Assembly: GCA_964620595.1 (NCBI GenBank)
Contig: CAZUHP010000003.1
Span: forward strand, 62,001 to 126,000
Direction of reading: 5' to 3'
Source of the DNA: Desulfocarbo sp964620595
Lineage (GTDB): Bacteria; Desulfobacterota; Desulfarculia; Desulfarculales; Desulfarculaceae
Length of the DNA stretch: 64,000 nt
Both the position numbers and the translations under genes were made by a program. Numbering within the stretch: position 1 is the first letter of the stretch; the number at the start of each line of letters is the position of its first letter. Below are positions 49,234 to 57,814 of the stretch, piece after piece. The notes beneath the pieces were generated by a model, which did no database searches, was not told the origin of the DNA, and saw only the letters and a list, made by a program, of their open reading frames with translations.

Positions 49234-51069
49234 TTGGAAAAGCACCACAAGTTCTCTATCTGGTACGTGGTCCTGGGTATATGGGCCGTACTCATCCTGA
49301 ACAACATCATCTACCGCTCCATTGGACCCGAGGTTATCCCCTACAGCGAATTCTTGAACCGCCTGCGCCACGACCAGATCAAGGAACTCGCCATAGGCGA
49401 CAAGGTGATCAGCGGCGTGATGCTGGACAAGGAGCGCGGCGAGGTCAAGTTCACCACCGTGCGGGTCAATCCCGAGCTGGCCAAGGAGCTGGCCGGCCAT
49501 GAGATCAAGTTCCGGGGAGAGGTGGAGTCCACCTTCCTGCGCAACCTCCTCTCCTGGATGGTGCCCATCTTCCTTTTCATAGGCATCTGGTACTTCATGC
49601 TGAAGCGCATGAGCCCGGGTGCGGGGGTGATGCAGTTCGGCCAGAACCGGGCCAAGCTCCACGCCGAGCAGGACGTGCCCACCCGCTTTGACGACGTGGC
49701 CGGGGTGGACGAGGCCAAGGAGGAGTTGCAGGAGATCGTCTCCTTCCTCAAGGAGCCCGAGCGCTACACCCGGGTGGGGGGGCGCATGCCCAAGGGCGTG
49801 CTCCTGGTGGGCCCCCCAGGCACGGGCAAGACCCTGCTCTCCCGGGCGGTGGCCGGCGAGGCCGAGGTGCCCTTCTTCTCCATAAGCGGTTCGGAGTTCG
49901 TGGAGCTTTTCGTGGGCGTGGGCGCGGCGCGGGTGCGCGAGCTGTTCAGCCAGGCCAAGGAAAAGGCGCCCTGCATCATCTTCATAGACGAGCTGGACGC
50001 CCTGGGCAAGGCCCGCGGCATGAGCGTGATGGGCGGCCACGACGAGCGCGAGCAGACCTTGCAGCAGCTCCTGGTGGAGATGGACGGCTTCGACCCCCGG
50101 GTGGGGGTGATCATCATGGCCGCCACCAACCGGCCCGAGATCCTGGACCCGGCCCTGTTGCGGGCCGGCCGCTTCGACCGCCAGGTGTTGGTGGACAAGC
50201 CCGACCTCAACGGCCGGCTGGCCATCCTGAAGGTCCACGCCCGGCGGATAACCCTGGCCGATGACGTGGACCTGCGGGTGCTGGCCCAGCGCACCCCCGG
50301 CCTCGCCGGCGCGGACCTGGAGAACATCCTCAACGAGGGCGCCCTCCTGGCCGGCCGGGCCGGCCGCGACAAGGTGACCATGGCCGACCTGGAGGAGGCG
50401 GTGGACCGCGTGCTGGGCGGGCTGGAAAAGAAGAACCGGCTCATCAACCAGCGCGAGAAGAAGACCGTGGCCTTCCACGAAACCGGCCACGCCCTGGTGG
50501 CGGCCTACACCCCGCTCACCGACAAGGTGCACAAGATCAGCATCGTTCCCCGGGGCATCGCCGCCCTGGGCTACACCGAGCAGCGCCCCACCGAGGACCG
50601 CTACCTCATGAGCCGCTCCGAGCTGCTGGGCAAGCTGGACGTGTTCCTGGGCGGTCGGGTGGCCGAAAAGATCGTGTTCGGCGAGGTTTCCACCGGCGCG
50701 GCCAACGACCTGCAACGCGCCACCGACATGGCCCGGGCCATGCTCACCCAGTACGGCATGGGCGAAACCCTGGGGCCGGTGACCTATGCCCGCCGCAACC
50801 AGCCCATCTTCCTGCCCCAGGATTCCTCCGGCTTCCTGCCCCCGGCCCAGGAGTACTCCGAGGCCACCGCCGCCAGCCTGGACCAGGAGCTGCGCAAGCT
50901 CTTGGAGGAGCGCGAGCAGAGAGTGGAACAGCTCCTTGCCGAGCACCGCGACCAACTGGAGGCCGTGGCCCGGAAGCTCCTGGAGCAGGAGGTCATAGAG
51001 GGCCCCGAGTTCTACCGTATGCTGGGCATGGAGCCGGAGGCGCCGGCCGATCCGCCCGCGGCGTCCTGA
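49234..51069 (+). CDS. ftsH: ATP-dependent zinc metalloprotease FtsH
   Basis: 611 residues: TM1 (about 8-28), a short periplasmic domain, TM2 (about 108-126), AAA domain with Walker A GPPGTGKT, Walker B IIFIDELDAL and SRH ATNRPEILDPALLRAGRFDR, then the zinc protease domain with HETGH and the third ligand Asp in ANDLQRATDMAR. Degrades misfolded membrane proteins and regulators. The TTG at 49234 is taken because AGGGAGAAGG lies just before it; the GTG at 49165 would add a non-homologous 23-residue stretch. Confidence 0.95.
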   Translation: MEKHHKFSIWYVVLGIWAVLILNNIIYRSIGPEVIPYSEFLNRLRHDQIKELAIGDKVISGVMLDKERGEVKFTTVRVNPELAKELAGHEIKFRGEVESTFLRNLLSWMVPIFLFIGIWYFMLKRMSPGAGVMQFGQNRAKLHAEQDVPTRFDDVAGVDEAKEELQEIVSFLKEPERYTRVGGRMPKGVLLVGPPGTGKTLLSRAVAGEAEVPFFSISGSEFVELFVGVGAARVRELFSQAKEKAPCIIFIDELDALGKARGMSVMGGHDEREQTLQQLLVEMDGFDPRVGVIIMAATNRPEILDPALLRAGRFDRQVLVDKPDLNGRLAILKVHARRITLADDVDLRVLAQRTPGLAGADLENILNEGALLAGRAGRDKVTMADLEEAVDRVLGGLEKKNRLINQREKKTVAFHETGHALVAAYTPLTDKVHKISIVPRGIAALGYTEQRPTEDRYLMSRSELLGKLDVFLGGRVAEKIVFGEVSTGAANDLQRATDMARAMLTQYGMGETLGPVTYARRNQPIFLPQDSSGFLPPAQEYSEATAASLDQELRKLLEEREQRVEQLLAEHRDQLEAVARKLLEQEVIEGPEFYRMLGMEPEAPADPPAAS

Positions 51070-51127
51070 GGCGCCCGCTGCCCAAGGCAGCCCCTGCGCC
51101 CCACCAAACCGGCCAAGGGAGGCGAAC

Positions 51128-52030
51128 ATGTCCGCAGACAGTTACGAGGTGATCATCCTGGGAACCGGCCCGGCCGGCCTGCAGGCGGCCATCCACGCCG
51201 CCCGGGCCAAGGTGTCGGTGCTGGTCATGGGCCGCCGGCCCAAGAGCAGCCTGTTCCGGGCCCACCTGGAGAACTATTGTTGCCTGGCCAAGGTCTCGGG
51301 CCAGGACCTCTTGGAGGAAGGCCGCCGCCAGGCCGAGGCCTCGGGCGCGGAGTTCTTGGAGGAGGACGTGGTCGAGACCAGCGCCGAAGACGGCTGGTAC
51401 GCGGTGACCACCGAGAGCGGACGCCGGATAACCTGCCGCGCCCTGGTCCTGGCCATGGGCGTCTCGCGCAACAAGCTGGGCGTTCCCGGCGAGAAGGAGC
51501 TGCTGGGCAAGGGCGTGAGCTATTGCGTGGACTGCGACGCGGGGTTCTACAAGGGCGAGGTGGTGGCCGTGGCCGGCTGCGAGAGCGCCGCGGTTTCCGG
51601 CGCGCTCACCCTCTTGTTCTACGCCTCGGAGGTCCACCTCGTCTGCCCGGAGCTGGCGGTGAGCGAAACCCTGGCCGAGAAGCTGCGGGAGAGCGCCATC
51701 AAGTTGCACGAGGGGCGCAAGGTCAAGCAGATCAAGGGCGAGAACGCGGTGGAGGCCCTGGTCCTGGACGACGGCAGCATCCTGCCGGTGGCCGGGGTGT
51801 TCATCGAGCAGGGGGCCAAGGGGGCGGTGGAGCTGGCCGCCACCCTGGGGGTGGCCCTGGACCCGGAGAAGTTCCAGTACGTGGTCACCGACAAGAAGCA
51901 GGCCACCAACCTGCCCGGCGTGTTCGCGGCGGGCGACATCTGCGGCCCGCCCTGGCAGGTGGCCAAGGCGGTGGGCGAGGGCTGCGTGGCCGGCCTGGAG
52001 GCCGCCAGCTACGCGAAGAAGCTGCGCTAG
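51128..52030 (+). CDS. Thioredoxin-reductase-like FAD protein
   Basis: 300 residues. FAD site LGTGPAGLQAAIHAA, redox motif CVDC (in SYCVDCDAGFYKGE) and a second nucleotide fold VAVAGCESAAVSGALTL. The closing AAGDICGPPWQVAKAVGEG is the standard FAD-binding end. CVDC replaces the usual CATC, and the NAD(P) glycine motif is altered (GCESAA), so the electron donor or partner may not be NADPH and thioredoxin. No thioredoxin gene is adjacent. Good GGGAGG before the ATG. Follows ftsH by 58 bases. Confidence 0.85.
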   Translation: MSADSYEVIILGTGPAGLQAAIHAARAKVSVLVMGRRPKSSLFRAHLENYCCLAKVSGQDLLEEGRRQAEASGAEFLEEDVVETSAEDGWYAVTTESGRRITCRALVLAMGVSRNKLGVPGEKELLGKGVSYCVDCDAGFYKGEVVAVAGCESAAVSGALTLLFYASEVHLVCPELAVSETLAEKLRESAIKLHEGRKVKQIKGENAVEALVLDDGSILPVAGVFIEQGAKGAVELAATLGVALDPEKFQYVVTDKKQATNLPGVFAAGDICGPPWQVAKAVGEGCVAGLEAASYAKKLR

Positions 52031-52218
52031 CCGGCCAGACTCCTGCCACCCGGCCGGGCCCCTCGTCCCGCGCGCTGCCCACTTGCGCCTTGCCAGGAGA
52101 GCGGTCATATTTATCCCTTCGCCACCCCCGGGCCACTGCGGCTGGTTGACCGCCGCGGTGGCTGCCTCTAGTATATGGAACCCTGGGGGAGGGGGGGACG
52201 AGCAGGAGGTGACAGGCA

Positions 52219-54192
52219 TTGGCCAGGGACGGGCGGCACAACGAGGCGGCACCAGGCAAGGGGACGGCGGATGGCCGGCGCCGGGGCCTGGCCCTGCCTT
52301 GGCGCTCGCTTTCCTTCCAGCTCTCCTTCCCGGTGGGGGTGGTCATCTTCCTGGCCGTGGCCCTGGGCGCCTACCTCAACATCCACAGCCAGCGGCGCCA
52401 GCTCACCCAGAGGGTCAAGGCCGAGGGCGCCGGCTTTGCCGAAACCCTGCGCCGCGCCACCTTCCGCTCCATGATGGCCGGCCGCCGGGGCCACCTCTAC
52501 AGCACCATCCGCGACGTGGCGGACCAGCCGGGCATCAACCGGGTGCGTATCTTCAACGCCGAGGGCCGCATCATCTTCTCCTCCCGGCCGGAGGAGCAGG
52601 GCAAGGAAGTGGACAAGAGGGCCGAGGCCTGCTACGGCTGCCATGCCCAGGACCAGCCCCTGACCAGGCTGCCCATCGAGAACCGCAGCCGCATCTTCAC
52701 CGACCCCGACGGCCAGCGGGTGCTGGGCACCATCTTGCCCATATACAACCGGCCGTCCTGTTCGGGGCCGCCCTGCCATGCCCACTCCCCGGACCAGAAG
52801 GTCCTGGGCGTGTTGGACGTGGACATGAGCCTGGCTGGCCTGGACGCCCAGTTGGACGAGGAGCTGAAGCGCACCCTGGTGTTCGCGGTGTTGCTCTTTC
52901 TGGGGGCCAGCACCATCGTGGGGCTTTCGGTGATGTTCACCGTGAGCCGGGCGGTGAGGCGCATGAGCGCCGAGGTGGACAAGCTGGCCGCCGGCGACCA
53001 CCACTACGTCACCCCGGTCAAGGCCCCGGCCGAACTGGGAATCCTGGCCGAGTCCATTGCCTACATGGCCCAGCGGGTGGCCCGGCGCACCGAACTCATG
53101 AACCGGCGCTACCGCCAGTTGGTCACCGACTCGCCCAACGCCATCTTCGTGCTGGACGAGCGCGGCCGCCTGCTCCTGTGCAACCCCGAGGCCGAGCGCA
53201 TCCTGGGCCTCGCCCCGGAGAAGCTGGAGGGCGTGGACCTGGCCGTGCTGGTGGCCAAGGAGGACCGGCCCTACCTGCTGAAGGCCCTGGAGCAGGCCCG
53301 CAAGCTCAAGGGCGCCAGCGACCTGCTGCGCCTCGGCTTCCCCGCCGCGGCCAAGGGCGGCCGCGTCCTGGAGGGGCGCTTCCGCGCCCTGGAGCAAGAG
53401 GAGGGCCTGGGCGCCTTCATCGGCACCTTCCTGGACATCACCGACCGCTCCAACCTGGAAAAGCAGCTCATGAAGCACGCCTCTGACGCGGCGGTGGGCC
53501 AGACCGTGGCCGGCTTGGTGCCCTATATCCGCAACCTGCTGCACGGGCTGAACAGCGCCACCTACATCGTGGACCAGGGCCTGGAGTCCGCCGACCTGGA
53601 GCTCTTGAAGCAGGGCTGGCAGATGGTCAACCATAGCGTGCAGCGGGTGGCCAGCGTGGCCGAGGACCTCTTGTACTACGCCGATTACAAGATCGGCGAG
53701 CGCCGCCCCTTCAACCTCAACCAGTTGTTGCAGGACGTAAAATCCCTCTCGGCCGTGAAGAGCCAGGAGATCGGGGCCGCGGTGCTGGTGCGCGAGAACC
53801 GCGCCTGCCAGACCGTGACCGCCGACCAGAAGGGCCTGCGCAAGGCGCTCTTGAACCTGGTCAACAACGCCCTGGACGCCCTGGCCGACCGGGCCCAGCA
53901 GGACCCGGCCGGGCGGGTGGTGTTGGGCTGCGAGCGCAACCAGGCCGGCCAGGTGGTGATCACCGTGGATGACAACGGCCCGGGCATCCCCGAGGAGGTG
54001 GGGCGCTACCTCTTCACCGGCCTGTTCAGCACCAAGGGCGCCAAGGGCACCGGCATGGGACTCCTGCTGGTGCAGAAGATCGTGGAGGAGCATGGCGGCT
54101 ATGTGTCCTACTCCTGTCCCCTGGAGGGGGGCACCCGCTTCACCCTGGTGGTGCCCGAGCCCCAGCAAGACGCCGCGCCCGGCCAGGCCTAG
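52219..54192 (+). CDS. Heme-motif sensor kinase lacking the phospho-acceptor His
   Basis: 657 residues. TM1 (about 37-57); periplasmic domain with two heme-type motifs, CYGCH (C138, C141, H142) and a CX4CH (C181, C186, H187); TM2 (about 222-245); HAMP; PAS (about 300-420); then a dimerisation helix and HATPase with NLVNNALDAL, DDNGPGI and GTGMGLLLVQK. In the dimerisation helix AAVGQTVAGL is followed by VPYIRNLLHGL, while relatives have a His in the AH.IKN position; Pro435 stands there. TTG start after AGGAGGTGA. comB follows 10 bases later. No response regulator is next to it. Confidence 0.85.
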   Translation: MARDGRHNEAAPGKGTADGRRRGLALPWRSLSFQLSFPVGVVIFLAVALGAYLNIHSQRRQLTQRVKAEGAGFAETLRRATFRSMMAGRRGHLYSTIRDVADQPGINRVRIFNAEGRIIFSSRPEEQGKEVDKRAEACYGCHAQDQPLTRLPIENRSRIFTDPDGQRVLGTILPIYNRPSCSGPPCHAHSPDQKVLGVLDVDMSLAGLDAQLDEELKRTLVFAVLLFLGASTIVGLSVMFTVSRAVRRMSAEVDKLAAGDHHYVTPVKAPAELGILAESIAYMAQRVARRTELMNRRYRQLVTDSPNAIFVLDERGRLLLCNPEAERILGLAPEKLEGVDLAVLVAKEDRPYLLKALEQARKLKGASDLLRLGFPAAAKGGRVLEGRFRALEQEEGLGAFIGTFLDITDRSNLEKQLMKHASDAAVGQTVAGLVPYIRNLLHGLNSATYIVDQGLESADLELLKQGWQMVNHSVQRVASVAEDLLYYADYKIGERRPFNLNQLLQDVKSLSAVKSQEIGAAVLVRENRACQTVTADQKGLRKALLNLVNNALDALADRAQQDPAGRVVLGCERNQAGQVVITVDDNGPGIPEEVGRYLFTGLFSTKGAKGTGMGLLLVQKIVEEHGGYVSYSCPLEGGTRFTLVVPEPQQDAAPGQA

Positions 54193-54202
54193 CTAGCGTC
54201 AA

Positions 54203-54877
54203 GTGCACGTTGATATTGTCGAAAACCTGAACGACCTGGAAGCGCTTCAGGGCGCGGTGGTGGTGCTGGATATCTTCAGGGCCAGCAACACCATCATCTC
54301 GCTCTTGGCTGCGGGCGCCGAGGAAGTGGTGCTCCTGGCCGGGCTGGAGGAGGCCCGCCGCCTGCGGGCCCGGCAGCCGGGCTGGCTGCTGTGGGGCGAG
54401 CGCCAGGGCGTCACTCCGCCCGACTTCGACGGCGGCAACTCCCCGGTGGCGGCCGGCCGGGGCGGTCTCTCCGGCCGCAGGGTGATCCTGACCACCTCGG
54501 CCGGCACCCAGGCGGTGGGCCGCCTCCAGGGGGCGCAGGCCGTGTTCTTCGGCTCCTTTGCCAATGCCGCTGCCTTGGCCGCGGCCCTGGCCCGCCTGGA
54601 CCCGCCGGCAGTGCATCTTTTGCCCATGGGCCTGGAGGCCAGGACCCCGGCCTTGGAGGACGAGCTGGCCGCACGCTACCTGGCCGGCCTGCTGGCAGGG
54701 GAGCCCCGCGATTTCCCTTCCCTGCTGCCCCGGCTCCTGGACTGCGCGGGCGCCCGCCGCTTGCGCCGCCTGGGCCAGGAGGACGACCTGGCCTTTTGCA
54801 CCACCCTGGACAGCCATACCGTCATCCCCCGGGTGCATTTCGGCCAATGGCCCGCGGCCCGGGCCGCGCGGCCCTGA
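54203..54877 (+). CDS. comB: 2-phosphosulfolactate phosphatase-like (ComB)
   Basis: 224 residues of the ComB family: VVLDIFRASNTIISLLAAGA, GERQGVTPPDFDGGNSP and TTSAGTQAV are family blocks. ComB dephosphorylates 2-phosphosulfolactate in coenzyme M synthesis, and homologs occur in bacteria without coenzyme M. No comA or comC is nearby. GTG start with no ribosome binding site, ten bases after the kinase gene, so probably coupled to it. A good terminator follows. Confidence 0.8.
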   Translation: MHVDIVENLNDLEALQGAVVVLDIFRASNTIISLLAAGAEEVVLLAGLEEARRLRARQPGWLLWGERQGVTPPDFDGGNSPVAAGRGGLSGRRVILTTSAGTQAVGRLQGAQAVFFGSFANAAALAAALARLDPPAVHLLPMGLEARTPALEDELAARYLAGLLAGEPRDFPSLLPRLLDCAGARRLRRLGQEDDLAFCTTLDSHTVIPRVHFGQWPAARAARP

Positions 54878-54892
54878 GGGCCGGCACCAAGG

Positions 54893-54934
54893 GGCTCCAC
54901 CGCCTTGCCGGACGGGCAGGCGACGGAGCCTTTT
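54893..54934 (+). terminator. Intrinsic terminator after comB
   Basis: Outer arms GGCTCC (54893-54898) and GGAGCC (54925-54930) close an inner CGCCT/AGGCG stem with a GGAC-type loop, followed directly by TTTT. Confidence 0.75.
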
Positions 54935-55010
54935 GCGCTAAATGACGGAATTGTATGCTGTTTCTACTCGACAACCGTTGAATTTCCAGCCCGCTCACCC
55001 GCTTTTTCTG

Positions 55011-55040
55011 TTGCCAGGCCCGGGCAAGTTGCGCTATGAG
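55011..55040 (+). promoter_or_regulatory. Candidate promoter of the STAS gene
   Basis: TTGCCA (55011-55016), 18 bases, TATGAG (55035-55040). Moderate match; start near 55047 would give a leader of about 80 bases. Confidence 0.35.
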
Positions 55041-55125
55041 GAAGCATCTGCATCCAGCGCGCCAGGTCAATCCCTCCCGCCCCAGCGCATCCGTGCGCGC
55101 CCAGCCCTTGACCAGAGGAGCGGCC

Positions 55126-55434
55126 ATGAAGCTTAAGGTGGATCAACAAGGCGATGTCGCCCGGGTGACCGTGGCAGGCAGCGTGGACGAAAGAGGTGCC
55201 GAGGAGCTGAAGGACTGCCTCAAGCAAGTGGATACCGGCGAGAATAAGGAGGTGATCCTGGACTTCGGCGGGGTCACCTATTTTGGCAGCGCGGGGGTGG
55301 GCAAGCTCCTGCTTTTCTACAAGCGCCTGGCCCTCAGCAACGGCCGGATCAGCATAGTGAACATACCGCGCAGCATTTACGAGGGCTTCAGGGCGGTCAA
55401 GCTGGACGAGATCTTCACGCTTCAACCCGCCTGA
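55126..55434 (+). CDS. STAS-domain anti-sigma-factor antagonist-like protein
   Basis: 102 residues, a single STAS domain (SpoIIAA/RsbV type). The phosphorylatable Ser is in TYFGSAGVGKLLL. Normally binds or releases an anti-sigma factor or kinase depending on phosphorylation. No anti-sigma kinase, sigma factor or PP2C gene is adjacent, so the partner is elsewhere. ATG 55126 has AGAGGAG before it; an in-frame upstream ATG at 55036 lacks one. Confidence 0.9.
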   Translation: MKLKVDQQGDVARVTVAGSVDERGAEELKDCLKQVDTGENKEVILDFGGVTYFGSAGVGKLLLFYKRLALSNGRISIVNIPRSIYEGFRAVKLDEIFTLQPA

Positions 55435-55449
55435 CCCCGGTGGGTGCCC

Positions 55450-55512
55450 GGCGACGGGGGGCGACGGGGGGGCGACGGGGGGCGACAGGGGGGCGACGGG
55501 CGGCGACGGGGG
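55450..55512. repeat. G-rich GGCGACGG array
   Basis: Six GGCGACGGG-like units starting 16 bases after the STAS stop. Here the sense strand is the G-rich one, the reverse of the other arrays when those are read with their own gene. The RNA itself could form a quadruplex. Confidence 0.8.
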
Positions 55513-55651
55513 TGGTGACAAGGGGGGTGGCCCGTAGGGTTGGCCGGGCATGCCGGGCCGGGTAAGCAAGGCTAAACTGTTTTTTATCAATAGATTGACA
55601 GTGTTCAGTTGTACTAGGGACCACAGCGGCGCTACCTGATTCGTGTAATTC

Positions 55652-55679
55652 TTGCCTTAAATTTTGACTTTATTATAGT
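55652..55679 (+). promoter_or_regulatory. Candidate promoter of the cytochrome-chemoreceptor operon
   Basis: TTGCCT (55652-55657), 16 bases, TATAGT (55674-55679), in AT-rich DNA. A start near 55686 gives a leader of about 100 bases. Confidence 0.45.
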
Positions 55680-55787
55680 TTAACTTAAAGGAGCGTGCGG
55701 CCATCAGCATTGCATGTCCGCCCTGTCTCAGTCCGCCCTCCATTAGATGATCCCTTTTGCGTCATCTTCTAAAAAAGAGGCAGAGCC

Positions 55788-56273
55788 ATGTCCATGCCCT
55801 TACGCCGGTCCGTACTTTTTTCTATCCTCCTCGCCCTTGTCCTGGGGGCTGCGGCTTCGGTCGGAGTAGCGGCGGAGGCCAAGAAACAGGCCAGGTTCGT
55901 GGGGCCACAGGTGTGCAAGGAGTGCCACGAGGAGCAATACGAGAGCTACCACAAGTATGCCAAAAAGGCCCATTCCTTTAAGAGCGTGGCCGTGATGGCG
56001 GCAAAACTAACACCCCAGGAGCTGCAGGAATGCTACCAGTGCCACACCACCGGCCACGGCCGGCCGGGTGGGTTCGTATCCCTGGCAAAGACCCCGGACC
56101 TGAAGAACGTGAGCTGCGAATCCTGCCACGGACCGGGCAGCCTGCACGCCGAGAGTGAGAGCGCCGAGGACATCAAGGGCAAGCTGGACATCCAGGACTG
56201 CCTGGGCTGCCACAACAAGGAACGGGTGGGGGCCTTCCGCTTCCGTCCCCTGATCTACGGAGGGGGGCATTGA
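55788..56273 (+). CDS. Exported tetraheme cytochrome c
   Basis: 161 residues. Signal peptide (about 30 residues, ends VAAEA), then four CxxCH motifs: CKECH, CYQCH, CESCH and CLGCH, with extra His in KKAHSF and TTGHGRP for axial ligation. Resembles the cytochrome c554/c-552 group of small multiheme periplasmic carriers. Its TGA overlaps the ATG of a heme-motif chemoreceptor (TGATG), so the two should be made together. GAGG before the ATG. Confidence 0.88.
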   Translation: MSMPLRRSVLFSILLALVLGAAASVGVAAEAKKQARFVGPQVCKECHEEQYESYHKYAKKAHSFKSVAVMAAKLTPQELQECYQCHTTGHGRPGGFVSLAKTPDLKNVSCESCHGPGSLHAESESAEDIKGKLDIQDCLGCHNKERVGAFRFRPLIYGGGH

Positions 56274-57766
56274 TGAAGCGCGTCACTTGGGGCTTGCAAG
56301 CCAAGGTAATCGTGGGCTTGGGTGTTTTGTTCGTGATCTTCTTCGGCGCTACCATCTGGTTCTGCATCTCCGACCTCCAGCGACGCAACCAACAAGACAT
56401 GCGCTACACGGCCACCCTTCTGGCCGACGCGGTGTACAACGGCCTCCTCTCGCCCATGACCATTGGCGACAGCCAGACCATCCGGCAGCAGATGGCCGAC
56501 TTCAAGGAGAACCTCAAGGGGGTGGAGGTGTTGGTCTATGGCTTTGACGGCAAGGTGGCCTGCGCCTCGGACAAGGCCAAGACCCACAAGTCCCTTGCCC
56601 AGTTGGTTGGCTCCCAGGAGCTGAAAAAAAGCCTGGCCAGGCTCACCGGGCCCAAGGCGCCCTCTGCCGCCGAGTTCCGCGAAGAGTTGAAGGGACGCCG
56701 TTTCCTGACCATCATGCGGTCCATGCGCAACCAGAAGCGCTGTCACCACTGCCACGGCTCCAGCCGCCAGGTGCTGGGTGGAATAATGGTGCGCCTGGAC
56801 ATTGAAGACAATCTCCAGGCCCTGGCCGCCTCGGTCTACCGCAATATCGCCCTGGGGGTGGGGGGCGGGGTCATAACCATCGGTTTCCTCTTTCTGCTCA
56901 TCGCCCGCCTGGTGGTGGGGCCCTTGCGCCGCATCATCTCGGTGCTGCGGGACAGCTCGGAATCCGTGGCCGCCGCCTCCCAGGAAACTGCTTCCCTGTC
57001 CGAGCACCTGGCCGGGGGGGCCGCCCAGCAGGCCGAGGCCATCGTGGAGGTGACCGAGAACCTGGGCAAGGCGGCTGCCAACAGCCAGCAGACCTCCGAG
57101 CTTACTGCCGGCGCCAACGACCTCATGAACATCAACATCGAAAAATCGGCCAAGACCCTAAAGGCCCTGATCCAGCTCATGCGCAACATGGCAAAGGTGG
57201 AGGAAGACGCCGAGCGCATCGGGGTGGTGATCAGGAAGATCGACGAGGTTGCCTTCCAGACCAACCTCCTGGCCCTGAACGCGGCGGTGGAGGCGGCCCG
57301 GGCCGGGGAGGCCGGGGCGGGCTTTGCCGTGGTGGCGGACGAGGTGCGCAACCTGGCCATACGCGCGGGCGAGGCCTCCCGGGATACCCAGGAACTCCTG
57401 GAGGGCATGGCCGTGCGGGTCAAGCAGGGTGGCGACGCCCTGCGCCTGGTGAGCGAGGACTTCGAGGGCATCGTGGAATCGGCCACGGTCATGGGCGAGA
57501 AGACCTACAACATCACCGAAGCCTCCAAGAACGTGGCCGAGGTGATCCAGGTGATCAACCGCGACATGGAGGAGCTGGAAAAGGCCACCCAGAAGATCGC
57601 GCCGGACACCGAGGAGCTGGCGGTGAGTTCGCGCGAGCTCTCCAGCCAGGCCGAAACCGTGCAAGAGGTGGTGCGCGACCTGCGCAGCCTGCTGGAGGGC
57701 GGTAGTGCTGATGGCGATCAGCCCCGGCTCGCTCCCCGCAAGGAACAGTTGCTCCTGGAGCAATGA
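56273..57766 (+). CDS. Methyl-accepting chemotaxis protein with a periplasmic CxxCH
   Basis: 497 residues: TM1 (about 11-32), a periplasmic domain of about 150 residues ending with CHHCH (C157, C160, H161), TM2 (about 191-213), a HAMP-like stretch, then a coiled-coil signalling domain with the tip FQTNLLALNAAVEAARAGEAG and FAVVADEVRNLA. A single covalent c-type heme in the sensing domain is likely, which would sense redox state, oxygen or NO, or take electrons from the cytochrome encoded just upstream. ATG 56273 has GGAGG nine bases before it. The stop overlaps a terminator of the convergent rubrerythrin gene. Confidence 0.9.
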   Translation: MKRVTWGLQAKVIVGLGVLFVIFFGATIWFCISDLQRRNQQDMRYTATLLADAVYNGLLSPMTIGDSQTIRQQMADFKENLKGVEVLVYGFDGKVACASDKAKTHKSLAQLVGSQELKKSLARLTGPKAPSAAEFREELKGRRFLTIMRSMRNQKRCHHCHGSSRQVLGGIMVRLDIEDNLQALAASVYRNIALGVGGGVITIGFLFLLIARLVVGPLRRIISVLRDSSESVAAASQETASLSEHLAGGAAQQAEAIVEVTENLGKAAANSQQTSELTAGANDLMNINIEKSAKTLKALIQLMRNMAKVEEDAERIGVVIRKIDEVAFQTNLLALNAAVEAARAGEAGAGFAVVADEVRNLAIRAGEASRDTQELLEGMAVRVKQGGDALRLVSEDFEGIVESATVMGEKTYNITEASKNVAEVIQVINRDMEELEKATQKIAPDTEELAVSSRELSSQAETVQEVVRDLRSLLEGGSADGDQPRLAPRKEQLLLEQ

Positions 57767-57789
57767 AAAGGCGCCCCGGCCGGGGCGCC
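57766..57789 (-). terminator. Terminator of rubrerythrin
   Basis: Perfect 10-bp palindromic arms (57770-57779 and 57780-57789) followed on the minus strand by TTTTC. It begins 25 bases past the rubrerythrin stop and touches the chemoreceptor stop codon. Confidence 0.7.
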
Positions 57790-57814
57790 CTGGAGGCCGG
57801 GGCCTGGGCCCCTG

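Larger units (their letters stand above)
55435..55787. other. 353-base gap before the tetraheme cytochrome gene
   Basis: No gene. The first part is the G-rich array (55450-55512). From about 55570 the DNA becomes AT-rich, holds the candidate promoter at 55652-55679 and another TTGACA at 55595-55600 with no good -10. AAAGGAG at about 55686 is followed by an open frame with no ATG. AGATGA/TCATCT (about 55744-55768) makes a small hairpin just before the ribosome binding site. Confidence 0.5.
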
